This document shows positions 12,728 to 23,093 of a stretch of 64,000 nt of DNA, piece by piece (within the stretch, counting starts at the first letter, position 1; each line of letters begins with the position of its first letter). The stretch spans positions 445,803 to 509,802 of the forward strand of contig NC_087380.1 of assembly GCF_963675165.1 (NCBI RefSeq), written 5' to 3'. This DNA is from Halichondria panicea (taxonomy: Eukaryota; Porifera; Demospongiae; Suberitida; Halichondriidae). The notes below the pieces were generated by a model, which searched no databases, had not been told where the DNA came from, and worked only from the letters and a program-made list of their open reading frames with translations. Both the position numbers and the translations under genes were made by a program.

Positions 12728-12780
12728 TCAGTTTCTGTGAGCATGCTGACTGGTCTCATGTAGGGATCCAATACCTGCAG
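12728..12780 (-). pseudogene. SPEF2 last-exon fragment (after copy 2)
   Basis: On the minus strand it preserves the acceptor CTGCAG and coding similarity to LDPYMRPVSMLTETD of the true SPEF2 exon at 39478-39528. It is isolated from other SPEF2 exons and is a relic marking the end of the duplicated unit. Confidence 0.8.
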
Positions 12781-12846
12781 GAAAAACAAGCAGTTTACAT
12801 AAGGCTATAACAGTATAGTTTATACAGGGAGGTGGTAGAGCACTAA

Positions 12847-12914
12847 TAGCTGCAACAACACAGCTAGCTAGCTAGGATACCTACTAACTGTCTACCATTG
12901 AAGAGAGACTACCC
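12847..12914 (+). promoter_or_regulatory. Conserved 5' flank / leader of RPTP copy 3
   Basis: This is the same block as before copy 2, from AGCTGCAACAAC to the start codon, with a shorter run of AGCT repeats. It probably contains the 5' UTR. No specific promoter motif could be assigned. Confidence 0.45.
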
Positions 12915-14697
12915 ATGACCTCCATGCTGTGTGGACTAGTGTGTGTGGTCCTGCTCTCTGGGCTCACTGCACTGGTAGGGGGACAAGGTTAGTCAGTAGT
13001 ATAGCTAAGACAACAAATACTATTCATGTACAAGAATATATAGGGTAGACTAAGGGTAAAGAAAATTAATTATAATTATGTATAATGTTATGCAGTATTA
13101 TGGTTGAGTTTAAAAGATTGTACATGCACTTGACCTTTTTGGACGACCAGGTCAATAGAGTCAGTGTTGATGGTGTTTGAATGTTTGAATGTTTAGGGGC
13201 AAAGGTAGATCGAGAGCCTCGGATGCATTTCTTGGAGCAGATTGTGGTAGTGTTTCTTTTTGTATACGAAACTTCTGTTATGGTTGATATTGATGCATGT
13301 GTCTGGCTTGGTTTGATGTTTGGTTCCATGCAGTCTACCTGACTCTGGGATCTGACCCTATCATCACTGATAATACTGAGATCCTCATCACTGCCATTGG
13401 AGAGGATGGTGGTCTCCCTTCTCTCACCTGTCACACTGACCTCACTACCTGCTGTAGAGGTGGTGACAACAATGATAATAGAGGGCTAGGACAGTGGACG
13501 TTTCCTGATGGGAGTGTGATACTGCGCAATGGTGCCTCAACGACTGCTGGACAGCAGTTCTACATTAACAGGAATGCACCTCAGGTCATCAGACTATATC
13601 GTAGAGAGGCTAACAACCCCATCACTCCAACCGGGTCCTACTGTTGTACTGTACCAACTAGTGGAGGAGAGATGACCCTCTGTGCTAACCTGGGTGAGTG
13701 CAGGGGAGTAAATTATTAACATTACCTTACTTCTGTGTTTTATGCCACCCAGCTAGTATATGTCACGATTCACCCCCTTCATGAGTTCATGAAACCATCG
13801 CATTTCTTTGTCCCCTCCTATATACAGTTGCACCAGTCTGTTCTGATAATCTCCCGACCATCTCTAATGGAGGCATAACCTATGCTGGTGGGTCCACTGA
13901 CAACAGACCAGTGGGTGCTACAGCTAATTACAGCTGCTTTGGTCCCTACACTCTGGTAGGAGAGGCAGTGAGGACTTGTGGGAGTGATGGAGAGTGGAGC
14001 TCAACACCAGCTCCAGTGTGTCAGCGTAAGGAATCACTGAATGTATACGTTGAGTGTGTATACCTGCTTCCATAGTGATAATCTGCTCTGACCTACCGTC
14101 ACTGACAAATGGGAACATTGACTATGGTGGTGCTGGATCCACTAACAGCAGACCAGTGGACACTGTGGCCACCTACACCTGTAACCCTGGCTACACTCTC
14201 AATGGAGGCACCACCAGGACTTGTGGGAGTGATGGAGTGTGGAGTGAGCCAGCTCCAATGTGTCAGCGTAAGTGGAATGGACTTTGTACTGTTTGTTTGT
14301 TGAGTGTATCGTCTCCCATACAGCTGATTGCCCTGACTTACCCTCACTGACCAATGGGATGATTATGTACAGTGCTGGATCCCCTGGCAACAGACCTTTC
14401 CTCTCTAATGCTGTGTACTCCTGTAACACTAGTTACACTCTCACTGGAGGTACTCTCATTGCAGGTACCACCAGGTTCTGTGTGAATGGAGGGAGCTGGG
14501 ATGGGTCACCTCCAAGTTGTCAAGGTGAAGTGGAATTGAATTTGTACTGTAAATTTGTAAATACCAGGAGCATATGAGGGGATGGAGTGTCTTACTATAC
14601 ATAGTATTGCGGACTCATTATCGTATACCACATTTCCTTAATTGTTTGTAATGTGCTAAAGTGCTCTGTACATGTGTGGCTGATAACGTGTTTGATA

Positions 14698-14905
14698 TAT
14701 CGTATAGCTGGTAATTTTCGTGGGGCAAAATATTCGTGGTTTTCGTTGTTGAAGGTCTGACCACGAATATTTTACCCACAAACGAAGCGACCTTGCCTAC
14801 CTTTACCTACAATCCAAGCAGCAACCACGAAAATATTATCCACGAAATGTCTCAATATTGCTGAACCACGAATATTTTGTCCCCCGAAAATTACCCGCTA
14901 TATGG
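14698..14905. mobile_element. MITE-like palindrome (left arm of the copy 3 insertion)
   Basis: Begins with CGTATAGCTGGTAATTTTCG and ends with AAAATTACCCGCTATATGGTA, which is nearly its inverse. The interior repeats CACGAATATTTT-type words. It is non-coding. Confidence 0.55.
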
Positions 14906-15536
14906 TAATTAATTATCATTAATTGTACATTCAGGAGCAGATTACAGAAGGAGCATCTTACGTTGGGAATCGCATCTCGTTCAAGTTTGCAACGCATGAC
15001 CTTATATGCAAAACCGCTAAGTGGGTGATAATCATCAGCGGGCGAGTGCTAATTAAGCTGACGGTGCACTTTTACCAAGCATAGGTCAATAAAAGTGAAA
15101 AGCTACAGCTAGCTAGTTAGCTATAGGCCTGGTAGTAAGCTCTTTCTTCTAAGAACCCAAGTAAGACTCCCTACTGCAAAAACAAAACGCCTAGTATGTG
15201 TTAGTCTAGGTCTAGCAAACTTTATCTTTACAAGGATATGCTCCTCTTTCAAAACTTTCTGTGTACCTCACCAATGACAGTATCTTCCATGATGCATACC
15301 AACATCCATCAAAGACCTAGCTATTCGTTTTAGCTCTTCTAGCTCAACCTAGCTCTCCTGCTGCTGCACTACAAAATCTGTTCATAATGATATTCACAGG
15401 CTGACTGCGATCTGTAACTTAAGGCAATGTGGCGTTTAAGAAAACACATGAGATACGATTTCCAAACCCATGCAGAGTTAGACGCTCCTTCTGTAATGTG
15501 CTCCTGGTACAGTGAGCAGCACTTAGCGGTTTGACA

Positions 15537-15742
15537 TACCGTATAGCGCGAAATTGAGGCACTTATATTTTGTGGAATGGCCTCGATCTAAAAGCATTTC
15601 TTTGCATAGTGTTCGTAGTTTGACTGCTTACCGGAAGTTAATCTTTGCTAACAATTTTGGTGGACTTAATTTTCGTGTAGGATTGCAGAACCCACGAAAA
15701 CAGTGAAAATTAAGCCCCTCGAAAATTTTGTGCTATACGGTA
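15537..15742. mobile_element. MITE-like palindrome (right arm of the copy 3 insertion)
   Basis: Bounded by ACCGTATAGCGCGAAATT and AATTTTGTGCTATACGGTA, which are inverse of each other. It is non-coding and of the same general family as other CGTATAGC elements here. Confidence 0.6.
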
Positions 15743-16621
15743 TATGGCATAATTTGTAATAAGTAGACGGACGATACAGAATCAGCGTAGTAAGACGCTC
15801 CATCCTCTCATATATATATATGCTCCGGATATTCAGGAGCTTGTATTGATTTACCACCACTAATGAATGGAGGCATTAACTACACTGCTGGACTTCCTGA
15901 TAGGAGACCTATTAATACCCTTGCTTTGTTCACCTGTGACAATGGCTACACTCTCACTGGAGGGAGTTTCAGAGCCTGTCAGAATGATGGAACCTGGAGT
16001 GTATCACCTCTAACCAGCTGTCAAAGTAAGTTCCACTACATCTAACAGTTGCTTCACCCAGCGAACACAGGACTCACTGAACCACCCACCACCTGTCCTG
16101 ACCTGATTGCTCTGACCAATGGAATGATCAGCTACAATATGGGGACTGCTAGTCTGAGACCAGAGGACACTGTGGCCACCTACACCTGTAACACTGGCTA
16201 CACTCTCAATGGAGGCAGCATCAGGACTTGTGGGAGTGATGAAATGTGGAGTGGGTTAGCTTCAACTTGTCGAGGTGAGTTCTGTAACTTTTATACAGTT
16301 TGCGTTTGTGATCGAATATACGTGAATATTGTTAGAATCATTTCTGTAGTTATATCTACACAGTGAACACAGGACCCACTATCTGCTCTGACTTACCCCC
16401 ACTGACCAACGGGATGATTATGTACAGTGCTGGATCCACTAACAACAGACCTCTCTTTTCTGGTGCTACACACTCATGTAACCCTGGTTACACTCTCACT
16501 GGAGGGGATGCCACCAGGACCTGTGTGAGTGGAGGGATCTGGGATGGGTCATCTCCAACTTGTCGAGGTGAGTAAATGGACTTTGTACTGTTTGTTTGTT
16601 GAGTGTATCGACTCCTGTGCA

Positions 16622-16665
16622 GAGATACCTTGTTCTGACTTACTCCCACTATCTAAGAGTGGAAT
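16622..16665 (+). pseudogene. Truncated sushi exon in copy 3
   Basis: After a plausible acceptor (GTGCAG) the sequence reads like the start of a CCP module (PCSDLLPLS) but breaks off and runs toward a stop. There is no usable donor before the next CCP exon at 16704. It is probably a skipped relic of a deleted eighth sushi module. Confidence 0.6.
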
Positions 16666-17706
16666 TGAATTTGTAACTGTTTATTAATTATTCACTATTT
16701 CAGGAACTTGTTCTGATTTCCCACCACTAATGAATGGAGGCATTACCTACACTGCTGGACTTGCTGACAGCAGACCTATTAATAGCATTGCTACCTTCAC
16801 TTGTGACAATGGCTACACTGGAGGGGGTTTCAGAGTTTGTCAGAATGATGGGACCTGGAATGGAACAGCTCTCACTTGTAAATGTAAGCTAGTACAATGA
16901 ACTCTAACAGACTTACAATCCCCCACCCCCACAGTACCTCCTGTCTACGTTTCCGTGGGAACCACCAACTATGCTGTTATGAACTCACAGATTACCATAG
17001 ACACCATCGGAGATACCACTGAGACAGCATTGACTTGCAGAACTGACTCAACTATTTGCTGTACAGGACAAGATAATCCCAATAGTGCCAATGGATTAGG
17101 AGATTGGCTACTACCAAATGGAACAGCTGTCACAAGGAGTCTGGACATTACTGATTCAGACACTGATCTACTGTACAGTGTTGGAGATACAGGTGCACTC
17201 AGACTCCATCGTCGAGGGTCTGTGTCAGGCCCCACTGGCTCCTACTGCTGTGTGATTCCTGACAATACTGGAGTAAATATGACATTCTGTGTGCAGTTAG
17301 GTAAGTGGGTCTGTGTTATCATCCATATGTTGTGTTTCAGTGACTGAAGTCATCGCTACCTCTCCTCCGAGTAAGTTAATTACCCTCTTTATGGACTATG
17401 TATACTAGCAACCTCCCACAGACCCTGGTAAAGCTAGCAATACAGGAGGTGTGGTGGCAGGTGTAGTCATTGTGTTACTCATTCTAACTGTCATTGTGGT
17501 GGGTATCATTGTCGGGGTCTACTTCTGGAGGTAAGACTATCATCAGAATGTGTGCATGTAATAATGTGTTGTTTTGTGTACAGGAAACTTCGTGGCAATC
17601 AGACCAAGTACAGCCCCTCCCCACGACATGCCCCTCCCCCTCACCCCACCCCCTATCAAGTATCCTTCAAGAAGAGCAATGAACAAAATAGTAAAGCCAT
17701 CATCCA

Positions 17707-17777
17707 GAAAACCACCATTGAGAAAGTTACTATCGAGAAAGTCACTATTGAGAAAGTCACTATTGAGAAAGTTGACG
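17707..17777 (+). repeat. Coding 15-base repeat TIEKV in the copy 3 juxtamembrane exon
   Basis: Copies 2, 4 and 5 have a 134-base exon here with one TI(E/Q)KV unit. Copy 3 has 194 bases because of 20 extra in-frame residues made of near-identical five-residue units. This lengthens the charged stretch between membrane and cytosolic Ig. Confidence 0.85.
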
Positions 17778-18282
17778 GTAAGAAAAACAACTTTTTACTA
17801 TTTTTACCCGAGACGCGCGTGGGGGCGGCCACGGGTATAGTAGTCAGTTGGTTTGTTTGTCTGTTTGTGTATTCTGAATATACTCACCTGGATATCATAG
17901 CGCTGCGTTTACAGCATGGATAGCCTTCACACAACAAGTTGTTAGTTTTAATAGTGGCAGATTTTAAAGCTTCAATGTCGAATAAAAGCTAAGAAGCTTG
18001 AACTTGCACGTTGGTTGCATGGCTAGCTGCCTGTGGCCTTTATTCGAAGCAATTATTATGATAGTATTGTTTTGGAAGGCTTCTTTGCTGACTCTGTTAG
18101 TTTACTGTGCTGTCCAACTCAGTATACATCACTGCATTTATTGAACAAGTATATTACTCCTCTGGTTTATATATAGCATGTCACCAGCCGAGGGTTAGCA
18201 TTTTGTACTATTTTTGTGTCCTGCATTAATTATATACTGAGCTTTTGTTTAACTTTCAGCCAACTATTTGTCTATATTTCAG
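17778..18282. other. Expanded intron before the copy 3 Ig exon
   Basis: This intron is 505 bases against 54-82 in copies 2, 4 and 5. The extra DNA begins with a GC-rich stretch (near 17810-17840), unusual for the window, and contains no recognised gene. It looks like an insertion of unknown type. Confidence 0.5.
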
Positions 18283-21200
18283 AGCCTAGTATAGTAGAGT
18301 TTCCTAGTGATACTCATGTGACGGAGGGGGAGGAGGTGTATCTGAGGGTGAAGGTGGGAGGTCACCCTCCACCCAGTCTCACCTGGTACCACGATGGTAG
18401 GAAGGTGACTGCAGACTATGCCACAGAACTAGACCAGGACGGTGGATTATCCTTCCCTAGTGTGGAGACTAAGCATGCTGGTGAGTACAGGCTATAATGT
18501 ACCTACAATGACATAAGATAACAGTGAATGTTTACTGTGCATATTGAAAACTAAGATTAATGTTTACATGACTCTGTACGTAGGTGTGTATAAACTGGTG
18601 GTTACTGGAGCCTCAGGGTCAACAACACACCAGGTCGTCATGGTAACAGTGATGAGTGAGGGTGGTGAGGCTAGTGAGGGGGTGGAGGGGGTGGACTACG
18701 CCCCCATACCTGTGACAGAGTTTGGAGCGTACGTGGCTGACCTCCATGCTGGCAGCAATAAGAAGTTCAAAGATCTTTACAAGGTAATGTTATACTAGCT
18801 GTGTGTGTGGGCGTATGTACCTTATCCACACACACACTCAGAATCTGGACAGTGGGGAGAGGGGTCATCCAGTGATTGTTTCAGTGACTCCTGAGAATAA
18901 ACTCAACAACAGATTTGGCAACATTGCTGTGTGTGAGTGTATATCCTGAGAGTTAGCACATATTAGCAGTTGTGTGTACACTGGCAGATGGAGGTCATAG
19001 CACTGTGTGTGTGTGTTCTCATATCTCATACTAATCACACCTATTCCTGCAGATGATGACAACCTCATTATCCTAGACCCCATCCCTGGACAAGAGGACT
19101 GTCAGAGTGACTACATCAATGCCTGCTATGTAGACGTGAGCTAGTGTGTGTGTTGAGCTCTTATTTTAATGTTTCAATGTTTTTATTGTTGTGACCATTA
19201 CAGCACATGTATACATTGTACATCTGCTTATGATTACTTGAGTATACAATGAAACCTTAGCTCTCTATATACTGGCCCTCTCATTCACTGCAAGTATACA
19301 CACACACTTGCATAATTATGCTTTGTGTGCGCATGCGCAGCGATGTATACAGTATGTTTGTGTGCGTATCTGTGTGTCTGTACTAGCTATCCCACTCTTT
19401 TCACCATTCCCTGCATGCAAATGTATTAATAGTCTGCTAGTACTGTAGTTTCATCACTGTAAAGCTTAGGTATCAGCACCCACGGTTTTCATTATTGTAT
19501 GGTATCTGGTACCAGCTCATGAATTTATTTCTTGTATTCTCAGGGGTACAAGAAGCCTAAAAGGTTCATAGCAACACAAGGTAAAGTCCTGGGTTACCAA
19601 GTGTGTACCATTACCTTATATGGGCATGAGGTAGTCCTTGTTTACCTTGTTGTGGGTACAGTTGAAACTGTAACTGATCAGCTAGAAAAACATTTGTTAC
19701 TGTCTACTGCTACTACTGAGTATTACAAATGTTCTGCAAACCACTGTAACTTATTGCAGTAAAATTTCAGTGTAATGTTTTTCCCCTTCCAGGACCACTG
19801 CCAGGAACGCTGGTGGACTTCTGGCGTCTCATGTGGCAGGAGAGACCACCCATAATAGTCATGCTCACCAAACTCATGGAGAACAACAAGATCAAGTGCG
19901 AACAGTACTGGCCAGAGTCTGGGAAGAAGCAGTTTGGCCCATTCACAGTAGCCATTACAGATCAGCAGATACTGGCTGACTACACCATCAGGACACTGGA
20001 GGCTTCAGTGAGTTATTAGTACAGAGCGTTGCAATACCACGGCTTTATATTAAGAGAGTGGTAGATTATTATCAGCCTCTCTTCCCCTGCCTCTCTTCCC
20101 CTGTCTCTAGTTGGATGGAGATCGTCGTGTGCTGAGAGTCAAGCTATTTCATTTCACTGCCTGGCCTGATCACGGTGTACCTGAGTATGCCACGCCCATT
20201 CTTGGGTTCCATCGTCGGGTCCAGTCCCAACACAAGCCATCGAAAGGTCCTATTCTGATTCACTGCAGTGCTGGTGTGGGACGCACAGGCACTTACATTG
20301 CCATTGATAATGTCCTCGATCAGATCTCAGTTGATAGTCTCATTGATATTTCTGGTACCATTGTCAAATCTCGCAACCAGAGGATGAAGCTTGTACAAAC
20401 ACAGGTAGGTATACATCACTCTAATGCTATTGCTTCCATCATTGCTACCATTTTGATTCTACTGAGCATGCTCATTGCCCCTCTCCCTCTAGAACCAATA
20501 TGTGTTCATCCACGATGCTATCCTGGAGTCAATGACATGTGGAGACACTCAGATCAGTGCTGGAGATCTGCGCAGACAGATACAGAAGATGTCATTAGTG
20601 CCCCCGGGTAAAACCATCTCAGATTTCCAATACTAGTTCCAAATTTTGGAACAAGTTACTCCCAATCCTAAAGAAGTTTGAAGTCCTATTGCTGTTAAGA
20701 ATGCTGCCAGGAACAGGAACATGGAATACCTGCCACGTAAGGACTGCTGCTAACTGTGTACATTATATCCATTCACTGTGTCCCCAACAATAGCTGAGAC
20801 CAGTCGTGTGATTCTGAAGGGAGAGCAACCTGACTACATTCATGCTGTGTTTGCTCATGTAAGTGTTCAACTACTAGAGCCCTTGACCTATTGTACTCTC
20901 ATGGTCCCCTCCCTCCCTCCAGGGCTACAAGCACCAGAAGGCATACATCATTGCCCAGAATCCACTGGACTCAACTGTGCGTAACTTCTGGAAAGTGATC
21001 TTTGAAAGAAAGTGTGCGGCTGTTGTGATGTTGACTCCACTTAGTGAGAATGGGCAGGTAAGAGATGGTCTCCATTAGAGGTCCTCCCTGTTGAGTGTGT
21101 GTGTGTGTGTGTGTGTGTGTAGGAGGCATGCTCCCAGTACTGGCCAGAGAGTGGCAATGTCACCTCCTTCGGTGAGTTCACCATCGATAACTTGGGGGAG

Positions 21201-22591
21201 GAAACCAACACTGGGTTCATTATGAGGCAACTGAGCGTCCTCAATGAAAAGGTACGTCATGCATCTTTTTGTTGCCTTCAAACCTTTCTCTATTCTTTGT
21301 TGCAGACCCAAAAGACCCATCAATTGACTCAGTTCCACATCACTAACTGGAAGAGCAGTGGAAAGTGTGAGAACCTCAAGACTGTAACTGACGTCAATGA
21401 GGAGGTTATAAAGGTTCAAAGGAGGACTGGAAACAAGCCTGTACTGGTCCATTGCAAGTAAGTGCTGTAACCTTATATGGACATTATATATCCTCCCTAT
21501 CCAGTGACACTGCGACCCGCTCTGGTATGTACTGCTCTGTAGCTACTACCATTGATCGTTGCAAGACAGAGGGAGTGGTGGATGTGTTCCAGGTGGTCAA
21601 GGCTCTCAGGGTCCACAAGCCAGGGGCAGTACCCTCAGTCGTGAGTTCATCTGCTGCTTACATGCATAGTGGGAATTATAAGCTTGTACCATTACAAGAG
21701 CCAGACCTTGTCTAGGGCCTGTACCAACTCAATACAAGATATTGTGAAAGCTTCAAGCGTCTGTATACTGTTGATTAGTGTCATTTGCAATGTAGTTTTG
21801 TACCATCATGTGTACAGTATTTGTGCATCAGTCAATATGGCTGCCACGTGCAGAGATGCTAGCCTCATATAAGGTCAAAGTTCACTATGAGATTGGCTTC
21901 CATTGCACTGAAGATGGGCTGTAGGGAGGCTACTATTTGAGGGCGGCCTTTATACAAGAGCGGCCTCTATCAAGCAAATACTGTAGTTAGTGTATCCCCT
22001 CACAGGACAACTACAAGGATCTGTTTGATGCTACTCTGGTCTACTTGGACTCCTTTGACAACTATGCCAACTTCCAAGATATTTGATGTATATACATGAA
22101 CAAATTGTATAAAAACTCTGTTGAGTATAATAGATTTGTATGGACATGTCTGTAGAGATTGACTTCGATCCTTTTAATTTGTACAATCATAGAACTCTTT
22201 ATTTTGTATAATCTGCACAGCTGTTTGTAATCACCCTGAATGGATTATAGAGTATTCACCCTGTGCGTTGAGCTTCATTGCACGCACACAGTGGCAAAAC
22301 AAATACAAATTTTTTTTACCGTAACAACCTTATTATATAACATTATCATTATATGGGGAATGATTGTGAATCTATAAAGCAACGATTGTAGAAAACAGTG
22401 TTTTTTGTCGCCTTCGGAGTTTCAACTATAAGTTGCCTATTATTTCACAACCACTGTCTCATTAGCAGTTAAAGCAAGTCCATGAAAGTGTCTAGTTCGC
22501 TCAAACAGCTCTTTGTGTCCACACACACACACACACACACACACATTAAATCACCCTATCCCTGTTGCGCACGCACGGAGTAATAAACCAA

Positions 22592-22780
22592 ATACCGTAT
22601 AGCGGGTTATTTTATTCTAGAACATCATACGAAAACTAAAACTACGCTATCATAATGCTTTAAGCGTAACTATCCTGAGCTGTACAAATATTTAAAGTAC
22701 GAAGTATTAAATTTTAATTGCAATTGGGCAGTTCATACGAAAATTTACACCAACGAAAATTATCCACTATATACAGTATA
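22592..22780. mobile_element. MITE-like element, CCGTATAGCGGGT family
   Basis: Starts TACCGTATAGCGGGTTATTT and ends with the decayed inverse TATCCACTATATACAGTA. It lies at the same relative position as the elements at 12477 and 32198, so it was probably copied with the array unit and was not inserted separately each time. Confidence 0.6.
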
Positions 22781-22888
22781 ATAGCGCAGACATAACACGA
22801 ATTTGAATTATTCCAGTTATTGTTTATTTTGTCACAGTGTGTACACAACATGTCATAGATTAAGGGAAAGTATCTAGATAACTATAAC

Positions 22889-22942
22889 CAGTTTCTGTGA
22901 GCATGCTGACTGGTCTCATGTATAGGGATCCAATACCTGCAG
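22889..22942 (-). pseudogene. SPEF2 last-exon fragment (after copy 3)
   Basis: Minus-strand similarity to the terminal SPEF2 exon (39478-39528), including its CTGCAG acceptor, with a small insertion (TATA) in the middle. It is a non-functional relic. Confidence 0.8.
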
Positions 22943-23012
22943 GCAAAACACAAGCAGTTTCGATATAGGCTATAGCATTACTGTACTTGCAGCTACAGGG
23001 AGAAGATATACT

Positions 23013-23093
23013 AGCTGCAACAACATAATAATTATAGCTAGCTATAGGAATACCTACTAGGTCTAACTGTCTACCATTGAAGAGAGACTACCC
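23013..23093 (+). promoter_or_regulatory. Conserved 5' flank / leader of RPTP copy 4
   Basis: The same leader block as in the other copies, with a small insertion. It ends at the start codon with TTGAAGAGAGACTACCC. Probably 5' UTR and proximal promoter. Confidence 0.45.

Larger units (their letters stand above)
12050..12914. other. Intergenic region between RPTP copies 2 and 3
   Basis: No gene is seen. It contains a MITE-like palindromic element (about 12477-12622), a SPEF2 last-exon fragment (12728-12780) and the conserved RPTP 5' flank (about 12847-12914). The layout matches the gaps before copies 4 and 5, so it is part of the duplicated unit. Confidence 0.6.
14525..15836. mobile_element. 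Insertion with nested inverted repeats in a copy 3 ectodomain intron
   Basis: This intron is about 1.3 kb where the corresponding introns are 40-150 bases. Segments recur inverted around a centre near 15200: 14567-14600 with 15790-15828, and 14932-14985 with 15462-15512. Two MITE-like palindromes (14698-14905 and 15537-15742) sit at mirror positions. I see no open reading frame of note. It looks like a large foldback or composite MITE insertion. Confidence 0.55.
12915..22086 (+). pseudogene. Array RPTP copy 3: Ig-like, seven sushi, Ig-like, TM, cytosolic Ig, D1, then two nonsense codons before D2
   Basis: Exons: 12915-12987 (signal), 13334-13693 (Ig-like), CCP 13828-14025, 14076-14267, 14324-14524, 15837-16025, 16062-16274, 16364-16567 and 16704-16883, Ig-like 16935-17300, 17341-17370, TM 17422-17530, 17584-17777, Ig 18283-18480 and 18584-18783, then 18842-18932, 19053-19135, 19544-19580, 19793-20007, 20111-20404, 20493-20736, 20794-20858, 20923-21057, 21123-21251, 21306-21457, 21505-21640 and 22006-22086. 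The ancestral frame is 1522 residues. CAG has become TAG at 20634-20636 and CGA has become TGA at 20679-20681, so translation would stop after about 1256 residues, with D1 including [10 protein letters not shown] complete and D2 lost. It could be a pseudogene subject to nonsense-mediated decay, or a D1-only receptor. D2 exons remain otherwise open, so the lesion is young. Confidence 0.85.
22087..23093. other. Intergenic region between RPTP copies 3 and 4
   Basis: No gene is seen. It has the same order as the other gaps: RPTP 3' flank, CA microsatellite (22519-22545), MITE-like element (about 22592-22780), SPEF2 last-exon fragment (22889-22942) and conserved RPTP 5' flank (about 23013-23093). 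Confidence 0.6.
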
